DNA of 6,066 bases, from contig JALXFI010000203.1 of NCBI GenBank assembly GCA_027069035.1, positions 1-6,066 on the forward strand, written 5' to 3'. This DNA is from a bacterium (lineage in GTDB: Bacteria > Desulfobacterota > GWC2-55-46 > S146-80 > JALXFI01). The translations under genes were made by a program, and so were the position numbers. The notes below the pieces were generated by a model that was not told where the DNA came from, ran no database searches, and saw nothing but the letters and a program-made list of their open reading frames with translations. Shown here in pieces: positions 1 to 4,953 of the stretch (positions within the stretch are counted from its first letter, which is position 1; the number at the start of each line of letters is the position of its first letter).

Positions 1-45
1 TCCTTGGCTGGGTCTATTGCCTCAGGCAATAGACCCAGCCAAGGA
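1..45. repeat. Perfect inverted repeat at the window edge (21-bp arms, 3-nt loop)
   Basis: Bases 1-21 are the exact reverse complement of 25-45, with the loop TCA at 22-24. The right arm is genuine folD coding sequence, encoding the AIDPAKD stretch before the conserved DVDGFHP motif. The left arm therefore duplicates coding sequence in reverse. FolD proteins normally read PLP just before this point, and the frame agrees only back to about base 17 (LPQ); further upstream it reads PWLGL, which is unlike the family. The native sequence TTGCC-TCA-GGCAA is itself a small hairpin where a strand could fold back. This looks like a chimeric contig end (inference), not a biological terminator or transposon end. 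Confidence 0.85.
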
Positions 46-553
46 TGTCGATGGTTTTCATCCTTACAACATGGGGAGACTCTTTTCCGGCAATCCGCTC
101 TTTATCCCCTGCACACCGCACGGGATAATAAAGCTCCTTGAAGAAAGCGATATAAAAATAGAGGGCAAAGAGGCCGTTGTCGTTGGCAGAAGCGCTATAG
201 TTGGAAAACCTGTTGCGCTTTTGCTCCTTCAGAAAAATGCTACCGTAACGGTCTGTCATTCAAGGACAAGGGACCTGCCTTCGGTGATAAAACGCGCAGA
301 TATACTTGTTGTCGCAATGGGCAGGGAGAAGGCAATAAAAGGGGATTTTATTAAGGAAGGCGCCGTTGTAATAGATGTAGGCGTAAACAGGCTTGAAGAC
401 GGCAGTCTCTGCGGAGACGTGGAGTTTGAAGAGGCAAAAAAAAGGGCATCATATATAACACCCGTGCCTGGGGGCGTCGGCCCTATGACAATAACCATGC
501 TCCTTCATAACACAATACTTGCAGCAGAAAAAAACCTCTGCGTATCAGGTTAA
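17..553 (+). CDS. folD: Bifunctional methylenetetrahydrofolate dehydrogenase / methenyltetrahydrofolate cyclohydrolase, 5'-truncated
   Basis: FolD is a cytosolic enzyme that interconverts 5,10-methylene-THF, 5,10-methenyl-THF and 10-formyl-THF using NAD(P). About 178 residues are visible against a usual 280-300, so roughly the first 110 are missing, including the catalytic lysine region. Visible family motifs are DVDGFHP (about residues 10-16 of this fragment), the dinucleotide-binding GRSAIVGKP (57-65), VVIDVGVNR (about 117-125) and the C-terminal signature PVPGGVGPMT (149-158). The TTG at 17 is not a real start; it is simply where native sequence appears to begin after the fold-back at the window edge. 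The stop is TAA at 551-553. metV follows 27 nt later in the same frame, so the gene is probably the upstream member of a folD-metV-metF operon feeding the methyl branch of the Wood-Ljungdahl pathway. Identification is firm. Confidence 0.96.
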   Translation: MPQAIDPAKDVDGFHPYNMGRLFSGNPLFIPCTPHGIIKLLEESDIKIEGKEAVVVGRSAIVGKPVALLLLQKNATVTVCHSRTRDLPSVIKRADILVVAMGREKAIKGDFIKEGAVVIDVGVNRLEDGSLCGDVEFEEAKKRASYITPVPGGVGPMTITMLLHNTILAAEKNLCVSG

Positions 554-580
554 ACCGGCTGTAAAAACCTTAAAATATAT

Positions 581-1252
581 ATGATAACAACTAAGAAAAA
601 GGAGTTAAAGACCATACTTGAGTATCTTGAAGGCAAGAAGAATATATTGCTTATCGGTTGCGGCGCATGTGCCGAACAGTGTATGACAGGAGGAAACAAA
701 GAACTCCTTGAGATGGCAGAAATCCTTAAAAAAGAAGGAAAGAATATCGTTGATTCTCTGTTGCTTGAAGAGGCGTGTTACAGTCTTCTTCTGAAAAAGG
801 AGTTAAGACAGCGCAAAAAAGAGATTGAGAATACCGACGCTGTTCTCATCCTGTCCTGTGGAGTTGGGGTAAGCTGTGCAACGGAGGCCCTGCCTAAAGT
901 TCCCTCCTATCCTGCGCTTGATACACTCTTTCTTGCAAGGGTTGAACGGCATGGGCACTTTACCGAAGGGTGTTCCCTTTGCGGAGAGTGTGTGCTTGCC
1001 TTTACCGGCGGCATATGCCCTATAACCTATTGTCCAAAGGGTATCCTTAACGGCCCTTGCGGCGGAGTGGTGGATGGTATGTGTGAAGCGGACATAGAAA
1101 CTCCCTGCGCATGGGTTGCCATATATACAAGACTAAAAGAGATTGGGAGACTTGAAGACCTTAAAAGGACGGCTCCTCCAAAAGACCACTCAATGAAAAG
1201 AAAACCGGGAAAGGTGGTTGTTAAAAGAAATGACTTTAAAAAAATCTATTGA
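581..1252 (+). CDS. metV: MetV: methylenetetrahydrofolate reductase C-terminal (zinc/Fe-S-type) partner protein
   Basis: The 223-aa product is cysteine-rich and matches the MTHFR C-terminal domain family (MTHFR_C), known in acetogens as MetV, the partner of MetF. In characterised acetogens the MetV-MetF complex reduces methylene-THF to methyl-THF and MetV is thought to bind metal and relay electrons. The N-terminal half is an alpha/beta module starting NILLIGCGACAEQC (Cys27, 30, 34), with further cysteines at 66, 93 and 99. The C-terminal half has a CSLCGEC cluster (Cys131, 134, 137), then Cys146 and 151, a GPCGG motif (Cys160), and Cys168 and 176. ATG 581 is the only sensible start, but no Shine-Dalgarno sequence is visible before it. 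Translation may depend on upstream folD, whose stop is 27 nt away in the same frame. The 3' end overlaps metF by 23 nt. The exact cofactor bound is not shown by the sequence. Confidence 0.88.
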   Translation: MITTKKKELKTILEYLEGKKNILLIGCGACAEQCMTGGNKELLEMAEILKKEGKNIVDSLLLEEACYSLLLKKELRQRKKEIENTDAVLILSCGVGVSCATEALPKVPSYPALDTLFLARVERHGHFTEGCSLCGECVLAFTGGICPITYCPKGILNGPCGGVVDGMCEADIETPCAWVAIYTRLKEIGRLEDLKRTAPPKDHSMKRKPGKVVVKRNDFKKIY

Positions 1253-2093
1253 AGAGAAGATTTTTACAATCACGGCAGAGATATGTCCTCCCAAGGGCAC
1301 GGACACCGAGGCGTTTCTAAAAAAGGCAAGGCTTCTTAAGGGAAAGATAGCGGCAGGTAATGTCACAGATAACCAGAGGGCAGTCATGAGGCTTTCATCC
1401 CTTGCCTGTTCAGCGCTTCTTCTTAGAGAAGGAATAGACCCTGTCTTCCAGATTACATGCAGGGACAGAAACCGTCTCGCGCTCCAGTCTGACCTGCTTG
1501 GGGCATGGATTTTGGGGGTAAAAAACGTTCTGGCGCTTACAGGGGATCATGTCTCCTTTGGGGATCACAGAGAGGCCAAGGCAGTCTTTGACCTTGATTC
1601 CGTGCAGCTTTTACAGGTTATCTCAAAACTTAACAGCGGAGAGAATATGAAGGAAAGACCACTTAGAGGCGGAACAGCATTTTTTACAGGGGCGGTGGTT
1701 GCCCCTGAAGCAGACCCTTTTGAACCGGAATTTATAAAGTTTGAAAAGAAGGTCGAGGCGGGGGCAAGATTTTTTCAGACACAGGCAATATACAATATGG
1801 ATAAGTTCAGAAATTTCTTTGAAAAAACAAAGAAATATAATGTAAAGATACTCGGAGGAATACTCCTGCTTAAGTCGGCAAAGATGGCGCATTTTTTAAA
1901 CGAAAACGTCCCGGGTGTAAATGTTCCCGAAGGGTTTGTAAAGGAGCTTGAATCCGCCCCTGATCAGCTCAAAAAGGGCATAGAGATCGCCTCCCGTCAG
2001 TTAAGGGAGCTAAAAACCTTCTGTCACGGCGCTCATATCATGGCAATAGGCCAGGAGGAAGTAGTGCCCGATATAATAGATATGGCTCGATAA
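1230..2093 (+). CDS. metF: Methylenetetrahydrofolate reductase
   Basis: MetF is a flavin-dependent TIM-barrel enzyme that reduces 5,10-methylene-THF to 5-methyl-THF, supplying methyl groups to methionine synthesis or to acetyl-CoA synthase through a corrinoid protein. With the ATG at 1230 the protein is 287 aa, the normal single-domain bacterial length. Visible motifs are AEICPPKG near residues 16-23 (its Glu17 corresponds to the family's catalytic acid), QITCRDRNR (about 74-82), the LALTGD loop (101-106, Asp106) and FFQTQAIY (171-178). A TTG at 1218 would add four residues, but ATG 1230 is preferred because the purine-rich AAGGTGG at 1211-1217 can serve as its ribosome binding site. The start lies inside metV (23-nt overlap in another frame), implying translational coupling and equimolar synthesis with its partner. 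No further Wood-Ljungdahl gene follows. Confidence 0.95.
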   Translation: MTLKKSIEEKIFTITAEICPPKGTDTEAFLKKARLLKGKIAAGNVTDNQRAVMRLSSLACSALLLREGIDPVFQITCRDRNRLALQSDLLGAWILGVKNVLALTGDHVSFGDHREAKAVFDLDSVQLLQVISKLNSGENMKERPLRGGTAFFTGAVVAPEADPFEPEFIKFEKKVEAGARFFQTQAIYNMDKFRNFFEKTKKYNVKILGGILLLKSAKMAHFLNENVPGVNVPEGFVKELESAPDQLKKGIEIASRQLRELKTFCHGAHIMAIGQEEVVPDIIDMAR

Positions 2094-2188
2094 ATACATC
2101 GGAAAAAACCCTTCAACTGTATCAGGCAATCAAAACCAATGATCAAAAGCGTCTTGCCGGAAGTGATCAGGCATCCTTTGTTTTCCCC

Positions 2189-2217
2189 TTGACAACTGTA
2201 TATTTATCCGGCATTAT
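2189..2217 (+). promoter_or_regulatory. Candidate sigma-70-type promoter upstream of the AAA ATPase gene
   Basis: A perfect TTGACA (2189-2194) is followed after 17 nt by CATTAT (2212-2217), which matches four of six -10 consensus positions. Transcription would start near 2224, at the edge of the palindrome at 2225-2239. It lies in the gap between metF and the ATPase gene, so it would separate the ATPase from the folate operon. It is predicted by eye from consensus only. Confidence 0.45.
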
Positions 2218-2224
2218 ATTCCTT

Positions 2225-2239
2225 ATTAGTTTAACTAAT
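2225..2239. promoter_or_regulatory. Operator-like palindrome, 7-bp arms around one central base
   Basis: ATTAGTT and AACTAAT are perfect reverse complements flanking a single T. The site is immediately downstream of the candidate promoter at 2189-2217 and directly upstream of a perfect TATAAT at 2246-2251. A bound repressor would overlap both promoters, which is a typical operator position. The site is AT-rich and not followed by a U tract, so it is not a terminator. No regulator is known from this window. Confidence 0.4.
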
Positions 2240-2245
2240 CGGGAG

Positions 2246-2251
2246 TATAAT
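2246..2251 (+). promoter_or_regulatory. Perfect TATAAT -10 box just before the ATPase GTG start
   Basis: TATAAT ends eight bases before the GTG at 2260. A start site 6-8 bases downstream would give a leaderless or nearly leaderless mRNA. The -35 at normal spacing (TTATTA, 2223-2228) is poor and overlaps the palindrome at 2225-2239, so this box may need an activator or may be fortuitous. Confidence 0.35.
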
Positions 2252-2259
2252 CCGAAAAA

Positions 2260-3420
2260 GTGCATAATATCAGGAGAATACTTAACATTGATCTGCCTTC
2301 ACGGAAGTCCGCATTTTTGTGGGGGCCAAGAAAAACAGGTAAGTCCACTTATCTGAAAACAAGGTTTCCTAACAGTCTGGTATATGATTTCCTTCAGACC
2401 GACCTCTTTCTTGAATTCTCTAAAAAACCCTCTTTATTGCGGGAACGCCTGCTTGCAAAGGATTCTCATCTCCTTGAATCTCCCGTAATACTGGACGAAG
2501 TCCAGAAGGTCCCTCAAATCCTGGACGAGGTGCACTGGCTGATAGAAAACAGGGGATTGCAATTCATCCTGTGCGGATCAAGCGCGCGAAAACTGAAAAG
2601 AGGACGGGCAAACATGCTTGGCGGGCGGGCATGGCGTTATGAAATGTTTCCGCTTGTTACCTCTGAAATTAAGGATCTCGATCTGTTGCGGGCGCTGAAT
2701 CACGGTATGATACCGGAACATTACCTTCAGGAAAACAGCAATATGGCTTTAAAGGCTTATACAAAGGACTATTTAAAAGAGGAAGTTTTTGATGAAGGAT
2801 TGACCCGCAATATTCCTGCATTTTCCAGGTTCTTTGATGCAATGGGGTACTCCCACGGTGAAATCACGAATTTTTCAAACATAGCGCGTGAATGTGGTGT
2901 GGATGCCAAAACTGTAAAAGAGTATTACCAGATACTAATCGATACGCTTCTTGGAACCATGATCGAACCCTTCAAGAAGAGGCAGGGCCGTCAGGTCATA
3001 ACCAGGGCGGCAAAATTCTATTTATTTGACGTGGGAGTCGCAGGTGCAATAGTAAAGCGGCGCATTGAAGAGGCAAAGGGCGAGGTGTTCGGAAAGGCAT
3101 TTGAACACTTCATTTTGATGGAGATGGCAGCCCACAGGTCCTACACCGGCCTGGATTATGAAATAAATTTCTGGAGGACAAGGTCAGGAATGGAAGTTGA
3201 CTTTGTGATAGGCGATGGTGAAGTTGCTATTGAAGTTAAAGGTGCAGCCCGTGTCGACAGCAGGGACTTGCGGCCTCTGATCACATTTACAAAAGAATAT
3301 TCACCGCGTAAAGCCCTGGTCGTATGCAATGAAACAGAAGAAAGGATTCATGGGCCAATACGAATAATGCCGTTTAGAAACTTCTTGCGGGATTTGTGGG
3401 AAGGGAAGATTATTAGTTGA
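2260..3420 (+). CDS. AAA-type ATPase with C-terminal DUF4143 (nuclease-like) domain
   Basis: The 386-aa product belongs to the widespread ATP-binding proteins that pair an AAA_14-type ATPase with a DUF4143 domain. Their cellular role is not established. In order: RRILNIDLP leader, Walker A GPRKTGKST (22-30), Walker B VILDEVQK (76-83), a sensor-1-like ILCGSSARKL (103-112), the family motif GGRAWRYEMFPL (121-132), a winged-helix-like segment (about 200-228), GKAFEHFI (278-285), and a PD-(D/E)XK-like core with Asp314 in MEVDFVI and EVK at 325-327. All key residues are present and the length is normal, so the gene appears intact. GTG 2260 is chosen because MHNIRRILNIDLP matches the usual family start; GGGAG at 2241-2245 is rather far away (14 nt) for a ribosome binding site. 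It stands alone between the folate operon and a broken HEPN gene. Such genes are mobile and patchily distributed (family knowledge), so acquisition by transfer is plausible. Confidence 0.9.
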   Translation: MHNIRRILNIDLPSRKSAFLWGPRKTGKSTYLKTRFPNSLVYDFLQTDLFLEFSKKPSLLRERLLAKDSHLLESPVILDEVQKVPQILDEVHWLIENRGLQFILCGSSARKLKRGRANMLGGRAWRYEMFPLVTSEIKDLDLLRALNHGMIPEHYLQENSNMALKAYTKDYLKEEVFDEGLTRNIPAFSRFFDAMGYSHGEITNFSNIARECGVDAKTVKEYYQILIDTLLGTMIEPFKKRQGRQVITRAAKFYLFDVGVAGAIVKRRIEEAKGEVFGKAFEHFILMEMAAHRSYTGLDYEINFWRTRSGMEVDFVIGDGEVAIEVKGAARVDSRDLRPLITFTKEYSPRKALVVCNETEERIHGPIRIMPFRNFLRDLWEGKIIS

Positions 3421-3421
3421 C

Positions 3422-3508
3422 GATAAGGAAGAAGTTGGCTTGCACATCAAAGAGAATAGTGAAGGGTATGTCATAGAAAAACATAAAGAAATTGTCCGGT
3501 TGAAGTAA
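3422..3508 (+). other. Short open frame of unknown origin between the ATPase and the HEPN remnant
   Basis: After the ATPase stop, a frame reads DKEEVGLHIKENSEGY and continues to a TAA at 3506-3508, five bases before the HEPN ATG. It has no start codon of its own nearby; read upstream it enters the ATPase 3' end out of frame. The position is where an antitoxin partner would often precede a HEPN toxin, but the residues do not resemble a nucleotidyltransferase that I recognise. It could be the tail of a deleted gene or plain chance. Confidence 0.2.
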
Positions 3509-3512
3509 TTTC

Positions 3513-3934
3513 ATGTTAGAATTTGACATAGAAAAAACAGTTCAATATTGGCTTGAAGGCGCTGAGTATGATATGGGCGTGGCTGATGCAATGTATCAAA
3601 CAGCCAAATATCCGTATGCTTTGTTTATGGGCACCTGGCGCTGGAAAAGCTGCTGAAGGCTTTAGTAGTTAAATCGATTTGTGAACATGCGCCTTATACC
3701 CATTCTTTAACTCTGCTGGCCGAAAAGCTAACTTTTCAAGTCCCCGACGAGACAATGAAAAAACTTGCCAGGTTTATGGAGTTTCATTCTCAAGCCAGGT
3801 ATCCGGAAGAGCAAAAGAAATTTTATCAGAAATGCACAGAGGAATTTACCGACGAAAAACTTAAAGCCGTAAAAGAGGTTTATTCATGGTTGAAAGAGAA
3901 GTTGCAGATTACCTCAATATTCACTATTCTGTAA
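3513..3934 (+). pseudogene. HEPN-domain protein, disrupted by a single-base frameshift
   Basis: From ATG 3513 the frame encodes MLEFDIEKTVQYWLEGAEYD and continues to ALFMG, then goes out of frame near 3630-3632 and stops at TGA 3654-3656 after 47 codons. Shifting frame at base 3632 restores the expected HLALEKLLKALVVKS helix and continues through HAPYTHSLTLL and FHSQARYPEEQKKFY to a TAA at 3932-3934. Rejoined, the protein is about 140 aa, close to a normal HEPN-domain length. The simplest explanation is loss of one G or C in ATGGGCACC. HEPN proteins are commonly RNase toxins or RNA-binding partners of minimal nucleotidyltransferases; no intact partner is visible here. The last residues after YSWLKEKL do not look like HEPN and come from reading through a foreign 3' segment. 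A sequencing error would make the gene intact. Confidence 0.75.
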
Positions 3935-3978
3935 TAAACAAACGGATAAAAGGTCATTATGCAAAAAATAAGAACTGA
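3886..3978 (+). pseudogene. Helix-turn-helix-like 30-codon frame, possible transposase C-terminal remnant
   Basis: In the frame overlapping the HEPN 3' end, ATG 3886 reads MVEREVADYLNIHYSVINKR and ends at TGA 3976-3978. The pattern REVADYL-NIHYS-VINKRIK resembles the C-terminal helix-turn-helix found in REP-associated (Y1/IS200-like) transposases and in DnaA-like domains (EIADYLGxHYSTVS type). The match is from memory of the family pattern and covers only about 20 residues. No transposase catalytic core (HUH or Tyr) lies upstream, so if real it is a scar left by deletion that became fused to the HEPN gene end. It overlaps the start of the next gene by 20 nt. Confidence 0.3.
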
Positions 3979-4243
3979 TGCCACGACTTGCTACATACTT
4001 GTATTCAAATCCACCCATACCGCGCTTAAGGCCGAGAGCCTGCTAAAGGAAGATGAGATTGAGTTCAGATTGATCCCTACACCCGGAAGGCTTGTCGCAG
4101 GATGCGGACTCAGCATACGTTTTACCGGCAAGGTCAAACCCCTGGTATTAGATCTTCTGGATAAAAAAGGAGTCGAATATGATTGTTATCTGAAGACAAA
4201 CACCGGTTATGAAACGGCAACCCCAAACACAAATCCAAGTTGA
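3959..4243 (+). CDS. DUF3343 (putative Se/S carrier-like) small protein
   Basis: The 94-aa product matches the DUF3343 family, annotated as putative Se/S carrier protein-like. Family members are small cytosolic proteins of anaerobes whose function is unproven; some lie near selenium or sulfur-transfer genes (family knowledge), but none is visible here. The core reads YILVFKSTHTALKAESLLK (12-30), then EIEFRLIPTP (33-42) and a conserved CG pair (Cys49-Gly50) in VAGCGLSIRF, the likely functional cysteine. A second hydrophobic segment, VLDLLDKKGVEYD (63-75), completes the fold. The last 15 or so residues are a polar tail, not conserved as far as I can tell. ATG 3959 has a plausible ribosome binding site (AAAAGG, 3948-3953) five nt upstream. 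Its start overlaps the HTH-like remnant, so its original promoter may have been altered. The stop codon sits within a TTGACA motif. Confidence 0.8.
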   Translation: MQKIRTDATTCYILVFKSTHTALKAESLLKEDEIEFRLIPTPGRLVAGCGLSIRFTGKVKPLVLDLLDKKGVEYDCYLKTNTGYETATPNTNPS

Positions 4244-4291
4244 CACTTTTGACAGAGAATGTTAGAGTAAGTGTGAAATCTTTAGTATAAT
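4240..4291 (+). promoter_or_regulatory. Candidate promoter region for the small zinc-ribbon gene
   Basis: Two TTGACA hexamers occur in tandem at 4240-4245 and 4249-4254, the first overlapping the DUF3343 stop. The first has TAGAGT (4263-4268) at a 17-nt spacing. Separately, a perfect TATAAT at 4286-4291 lies just before the strong ribosome binding site, but its -35 (TTAGAG) is weak. ACACTT (4243-4248) and AAGTGT (4269-4274) form a 6-bp inverted repeat across the region. Which pair is used cannot be told from the sequence. Confidence 0.4.
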
Positions 4292-4309
4292 TATTTGGGG
4301 GGAAATAAG

Positions 4310-4477
4310 ATGCTAAGATGTGACTTTTGCGGTAAAGAAACAAAGAGAGTTAAAAGGGTGGCTATTGACAAAAATTACGATAGGCTTTCCATAAAACACA
4401 ATATAAAGTATGCCTGTGAAGAATGTTCTCAACTTAAGGATAAGAAAAGACAAAGGGAAAGGGTTGCCCATGCTTGA
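4310..4477 (+). CDS. Small zinc-ribbon-like protein of unknown function
   Basis: This encodes a 55-aa basic protein that I cannot assign to a named family. It has two CxxC knuckles, Cys4/Cys7 (MLRCDFCGKE) and Cys36/Cys39 (ACEECSQ), separated by 28 residues, which is the spacing of a four-cysteine zinc ribbon. Between them is a charged stretch containing IDKNYDRLSIKHNIKY. The C-terminus is a Lys/Arg-rich helix (KDKKRQRERVAHA), suggesting nucleic-acid or ribosome contact (inference). ATG 4310 is preferred over an in-frame TTG at 4295 because GGGGGGA at 4297-4303 is a strong ribosome binding site six nt from the ATG; starting at the TTG would put this site inside the gene. A real gene is supported by the paired cysteines, the ribosome binding site and a TATAAT upstream. 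Confidence 0.75.
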   Translation: MLRCDFCGKETKRVKRVAIDKNYDRLSIKHNIKYACEECSQLKDKKRQRERVAHA

Positions 4478-4699
4478 CAGCGTTTACACGGTTTTTGCAA
4501 AGTAAGTTTTTTCTTATCTTCCTGTTTTTTTTTAAAGAAATAGTTACATCTATGGCATTATTAATCGACTTCTTGTAAGGGCTGTGTTCCCTGTCCTGTT
4601 GGAAATTTTTTGTCTTTCTAAATTATTTGAATAATAATCAGCGCTCATCGGGTGATAATATTTTTTAATAATTAAATATAAATGTATAAGGAGGGGGCT
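4478..4699. other. AT-rich intergenic region of 222 bp without a recognised gene
   Basis: This gap contains a run of nine T (4525-4533), a 6-bp inverted repeat ATTATT-TG-AATAAT (4622-4635), and a GATAAT -10-like hexamer (4654-4659) within a very AT-rich tract just before the DUF465 gene. The T run lacks a convincing GC-rich hairpin before it, so it is only a weak terminator candidate. No tRNA or small-RNA fold, riboswitch pattern or conserved peptide was recognised. Confidence 0.5.
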
Positions 4700-4930
4700 A
4701 TGGCTGAAAAGGAAAATGGCAAGCTTATTAAAGATCTTTTAGAAAAGGATGAGGAGTTTAAGAAGGTCTATTCAGCTCATGAAGAGTATAAGAAACAACT
4801 TGCCGAGATAGATAAGAAGTCTTATCTTACTACAGATGCGCAGATAACAAGGAAAAAAATCCAAAAACTGAAACTCGCTGAAAAGGATAAGATGGAAATA
4901 ATCCTTTCAAGATATAGGGTTGGCAACTGA
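4700..4930 (+). CDS. YdcH/DUF465-like small helical protein
   Basis: The 76-aa, highly charged product matches the DUF465 (YdcH) pattern. It starts with a helix around LLEKDEEFKKVYSAHEEYKK (13-32), followed by a short linker KKSYLTTDAQI (39-49) and a second helix with the family's KKIQKLKLAEKDKMEIILSR (52-71). This predicts an antiparallel two-helix coiled-coil hairpin, cytosolic, with no signal peptide or membrane segment. The molecular role of the family is not established. ATG 4700 is chosen because a near-ideal AAGGAGG (4688-4694) precedes it by five nt; an in-frame ATG at 4682 would place that site inside the gene. It lies 58 bp upstream of ilvD on the same strand and may be co-transcribed with it, although ilvD appears to have its own promoter. 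Confidence 0.8.
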   Translation: MAEKENGKLIKDLLEKDEEFKKVYSAHEEYKKQLAEIDKKSYLTTDAQITRKKIQKLKLAEKDKMEIILSRYRVGN

Positions 4931-4935
4931 TGTTG

Positions 4936-4953
4936 CATATAGAAACCTATATG
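4936..4953. promoter_or_regulatory. Perfect 7-bp palindrome abutting the ilvD -35 element
   Basis: CATATAG (4936-4942) and CTATATG (4947-4953) are perfect reverse complements around AAAC. The right arm ends exactly where the candidate -35 (TTTACA) begins. A second, smaller inverted repeat, GCAAC-TGAT-GTTGC (4923-4936), overlaps the DUF465 stop and shares one base with it. This could be an operator for ilvD or an RNA hairpin in a read-through transcript. There is no U tract, so it is not a typical terminator. Confidence 0.4.

Noticed and set aside
1..45. Transposon terminal inverted repeat or rho-independent terminator
   Set aside because: One arm is conserved folD coding sequence and the repeat sits exactly on the window edge with no U tract; a fold-back artefact is simpler.
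1623..1892. Minus-strand open frame within metF
   Set aside because: Shadow of the metF coding sequence; Cys/Leu-rich low-information translation with no family features.
2140..2169. Hairpin from two TGATCA copies after metF as a terminator
   Set aside because: TGATCA is self-complementary and only 6 bp, the loop is 18 nt and no T run follows directly; also near short repeats ATCAGGCA (2121-2128, 2166-2173) that look like chance.
2114..2201. Direct repeat CAACTGTAT at 2114-2122 and 2193-2201 as a duplication or binding-site pair
   Set aside because: Only 9 bp, two copies, flanks diverge; too little to support a function.
3513..3656. Independent 47-codon small protein
   Set aside because: Its sequence is the N-terminal part of the HEPN fold and the rest continues in the next frame, so it is a frameshift fragment.
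2260..3934. A new defence system made of the ATPase and HEPN protein
   Set aside because: The HEPN gene is broken, no effector partner or conserved operon structure can be shown, and DUF4143 ATPases are usually found alone.
4501..4533. Rho-independent terminator ending in nine T after the zinc-ribbon gene
   Set aside because: The only stem before the T run is about 4-5 AT-rich pairs (GTAAG/CTTAT) and lies several bases away from the run.
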